Assembly: GCA_012934845.2 (NCBI GenBank)
Contig: WNNJ02003526.1
Span: 248,001-312,000 of the forward strand
DNA from: Pomphorhynchus laevis
Lineage: Eukaryota; Acanthocephala; Palaeacanthocephala; Echinorhynchida; Pomphorhynchidae
DNA length: 64,000 nucleotides
Reading direction: 5' to 3'
A program made the position numbers and the translations under genes. Positions 62,286-64,000 of the stretch are shown here, piece after piece. The notes beneath the pieces were generated by a model that saw only the letters and a program-made list of their open reading frames with translations, searched no databases and was not told where the DNA came from. Numbering within the stretch: the first letter of the stretch is position 1; each line of letters opens with the position of its first letter.

Positions 62286-62714
62286 TTATTAGTAAATTCA
62301 TGAAAATGACTTTTATTTTAATTTTCTAATTTAAATATTAACTTGATATAAGTTATATAAACTTTTATAACAATTATTTATTATTTAATTATTTATTATT
62401 CTATTTTTATTTATCGTTATTTTTTATTAATAAATAATATTATAAAATACATAGACTCAATTAGTTGATCTGATTGATCCACAATGTGAAATAATAAATA
62501 AGAATGAATATTTATAAAAAATGTTTAATATATTGAAATTATTAAAATTAAATTTATTTAATGTAATTTTATTTAATAACATTTTATATAATTATTTATC
62601 TTTATTTTTAATTTATATATCGTATAAATTAAATTATTCATTTTAAGGTTGAAGATTTAAAGGCTGAATGTAGCATAATCCATATCATATAGAGTACTCG
62701 ATATTAGCGTCACT

Positions 62715-62835
62715 AACATGTATTGGGCCCCGCTGCTATGTCCGGTAGAGGAATAGTGGTCGAACCCTGATTACATAGCAGCTCCTCCTGGTGATCTTTA
62801 ATCCTTATTCTGATATCTCGATTGTTATTTATTAG
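62715..62835 (+). repeat. Copy of the Penelope-like 3' tail hairpin repeat
   Basis: A fuller copy with 'acatgtattgggccccgctg', 'ctatgtccggtagaggaata', 'gtggtcgaaccctgattaca' and 'tagcagctcctcctggtgat'. GCTGCTATGT at the start pairs with ACATAGCAGC near the end. Confidence 0.7.
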
Positions 62836-62839
62836 TCAA

Positions 62840-63530
62840 TTCATAAAAATTGATTTTTATTTTAGATTTCAAATTTAAATGTTAACTTGATATAAATTAT
62901 AAAAAATCTTATATAAAACTATTAAATTATTTATAATTATTTAATATTAAATATTATAAAATTTATAATATTAAATATAAATATATTAAATTATAAATAA
63001 TTTAATATACGTATACTCAGTTATCAGATCTAGTCGTCAATTTTAGATATTTATAATTCTACCACATAAGGAAGTTATCTATATTGATGATTCGAAAGTA
63101 ATAATTCTATATTTTAATAATATTTTTGATTGACTTTAATACAATTATAAAGTATTCAATAATTTTTTATGGGCGATATTTTTGATTTACTTTAATACAT
63201 TTAAAAAATAAAATATTTTTTTTTATTTTTAATTAAATAAAAATTTAAATTTACAATTATTGTTTTTTAACATATTGCCGTATGTTTCAGCATATCTATT
63301 TTGGGAAATACAAATAAATAGAAAATTCTGAGAACATTTCTGATTTAATTAACACAGAATATTTAAAATTGTTCACAGCTTGTAAAAATTGTAACTAAGA
63401 AATTTTCTGATATTTAAATAGCAAATTGCCATCATTTTAAATAAGGAAATTAAAACACAATTATCTTAATATTTATTAGAAAAATATGTATCATCTGTTA
63501 TTTATTAGTCAATTTATTTATTAGTCAATC
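62840..63530. other. AT-rich non-coding stretch
   Basis: No gene-like frame and no repeat other than poly-A/T tracts is recognised. Confidence 0.4.
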
Positions 63531-63539
63531 CCTAGAAGC

Positions 63540-64000
63540 TTTATGGTTTGCAGACTGATTCCGTTAAACAATAATCCAGGAATTTGTCCGATTTAAATTA
63601 AAGTGATTCGAAGAACATTGGGTAAAGTCTTCTTGAATTATGTGCGTGATGATCTGACTTCTGTATGTGGATGCTTACAATTATGTGCCAAAAATAAAGT
63701 ACGGAAACTGCTGTACATGACGTTAGAAAGGAGTTTTAAATATCTCCTCGTAATTATACACTACTTCTCGATAGATTAAACGCTTTAAACAGGTTAAATC
63801 GTGATCTTACAATCAAAAATGTGCCTTATATTTGCCATTGCTAAAAGTTGTGTTAAAAAATGTCTAGGGTACTTCGTCTAAGCTTACTGTGTCGGGAAAG
63901 GAGATATTATCAAAGGAAGGTGTAACTCAGGGGATCCCTTCGCGGTGTCAGCTTATGAGGCTTCATCAATGACGCTCATTCAAAAGTTCCGTTTGGTTGC
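63540..64000 (+). mobile_element. Non-LTR reverse-transcriptase fragment, cut by the window end
   Basis: Coding-like words in shifting plus-strand frames (RTLGKVFLNYVRDDLTSVCG, then CLQLCAKNKVR, LNALNRLNRDLTIKNVPYIC, EGVTQGIPS) follow the order of an RT: finger region, 'N.LNR' motif and 'EG.TQGDP' motif. It is broken by several frame changes and continues beyond the window. The wording resembles the group to which the fragments at 46,621-46,901 and 47,796-48,050 seem to belong. Confidence 0.6.

Noticed and set aside
62700-62835. The Penelope-like tail repeat as a hammerhead ribozyme
   Set aside because: It contains GAAA and CTGATGA, but their order and the very short spacing leave no room for stem I, and stem II does not pair. 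It is therefore not a hammerhead as it stands.

Overview
This window comes from an AT-rich invertebrate animal genome. Its genes use the standard code and are spliced, and introns fall into two size classes: many of 44-53 bases and a few of several kilobases packed with transposons. The retroelements (Penelope-like elements with an N-terminal GIY-YIG domain, RLE-type and APE-type LINEs) fit a lophotrochozoan, flatworm-like or mesozoan-like animal, but I cannot name the species.

Layout. 1-5,600 is non-coding with two arrays of a 19-bp minisatellite. 5,986-6,966 holds two unassigned open frames. 7,156-10,113 carries the last two coding exons of a GOLGA7/Erf4-family gene. About 200 bp downstream on the same strand begins a large RGS12-type gene (10,317 to about 48,817) with PDZ, PTB, RGS and tandem Ras-binding domains. 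Its long introns hold a Tc1/mariner-type transposon at 43,261-45,684 (intact 350-aa transposase, TA target duplication, inverted ends built of 22-bp tandem arrays), Penelope-like copies, LINE fragments, two LTR-kin fossils, and several hammerhead-ribozyme motifs. 49,750-62,835 is a retroelement nest: Penelope-like pieces, an RLE-type LINE whose reading frame runs without a stop into the STI1 and UBA regions of ubiquilin, and a nearly full-length APE-type LINE. The last 460 bases hold part of another LINE reverse transcriptase.

Main points of interest. (1) The RT/endonuclease-ubiquilin continuous open frame at 51,931-54,951. (2) A hammerhead ribozyme with a complete conserved core at 23,870-23,899, and a dispersed family of foldback repeats carrying hammerhead motifs in inverted pairs. 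(3) A DNA transposon with long terminal arrays of 22-bp repeats in inverted orientation. (4) A tight head-to-tail pairing of GOLGA7 (Ras palmitoylation) and an RGS12-like gene (Ras-binding domains), which suggests an operon.

Most other open frames, including all those inside the minisatellites, are chance frames or antisense shadows. Exon boundaries were placed by eye from GT/AG sites, reading phase and family resemblance. No alignment or search was run.
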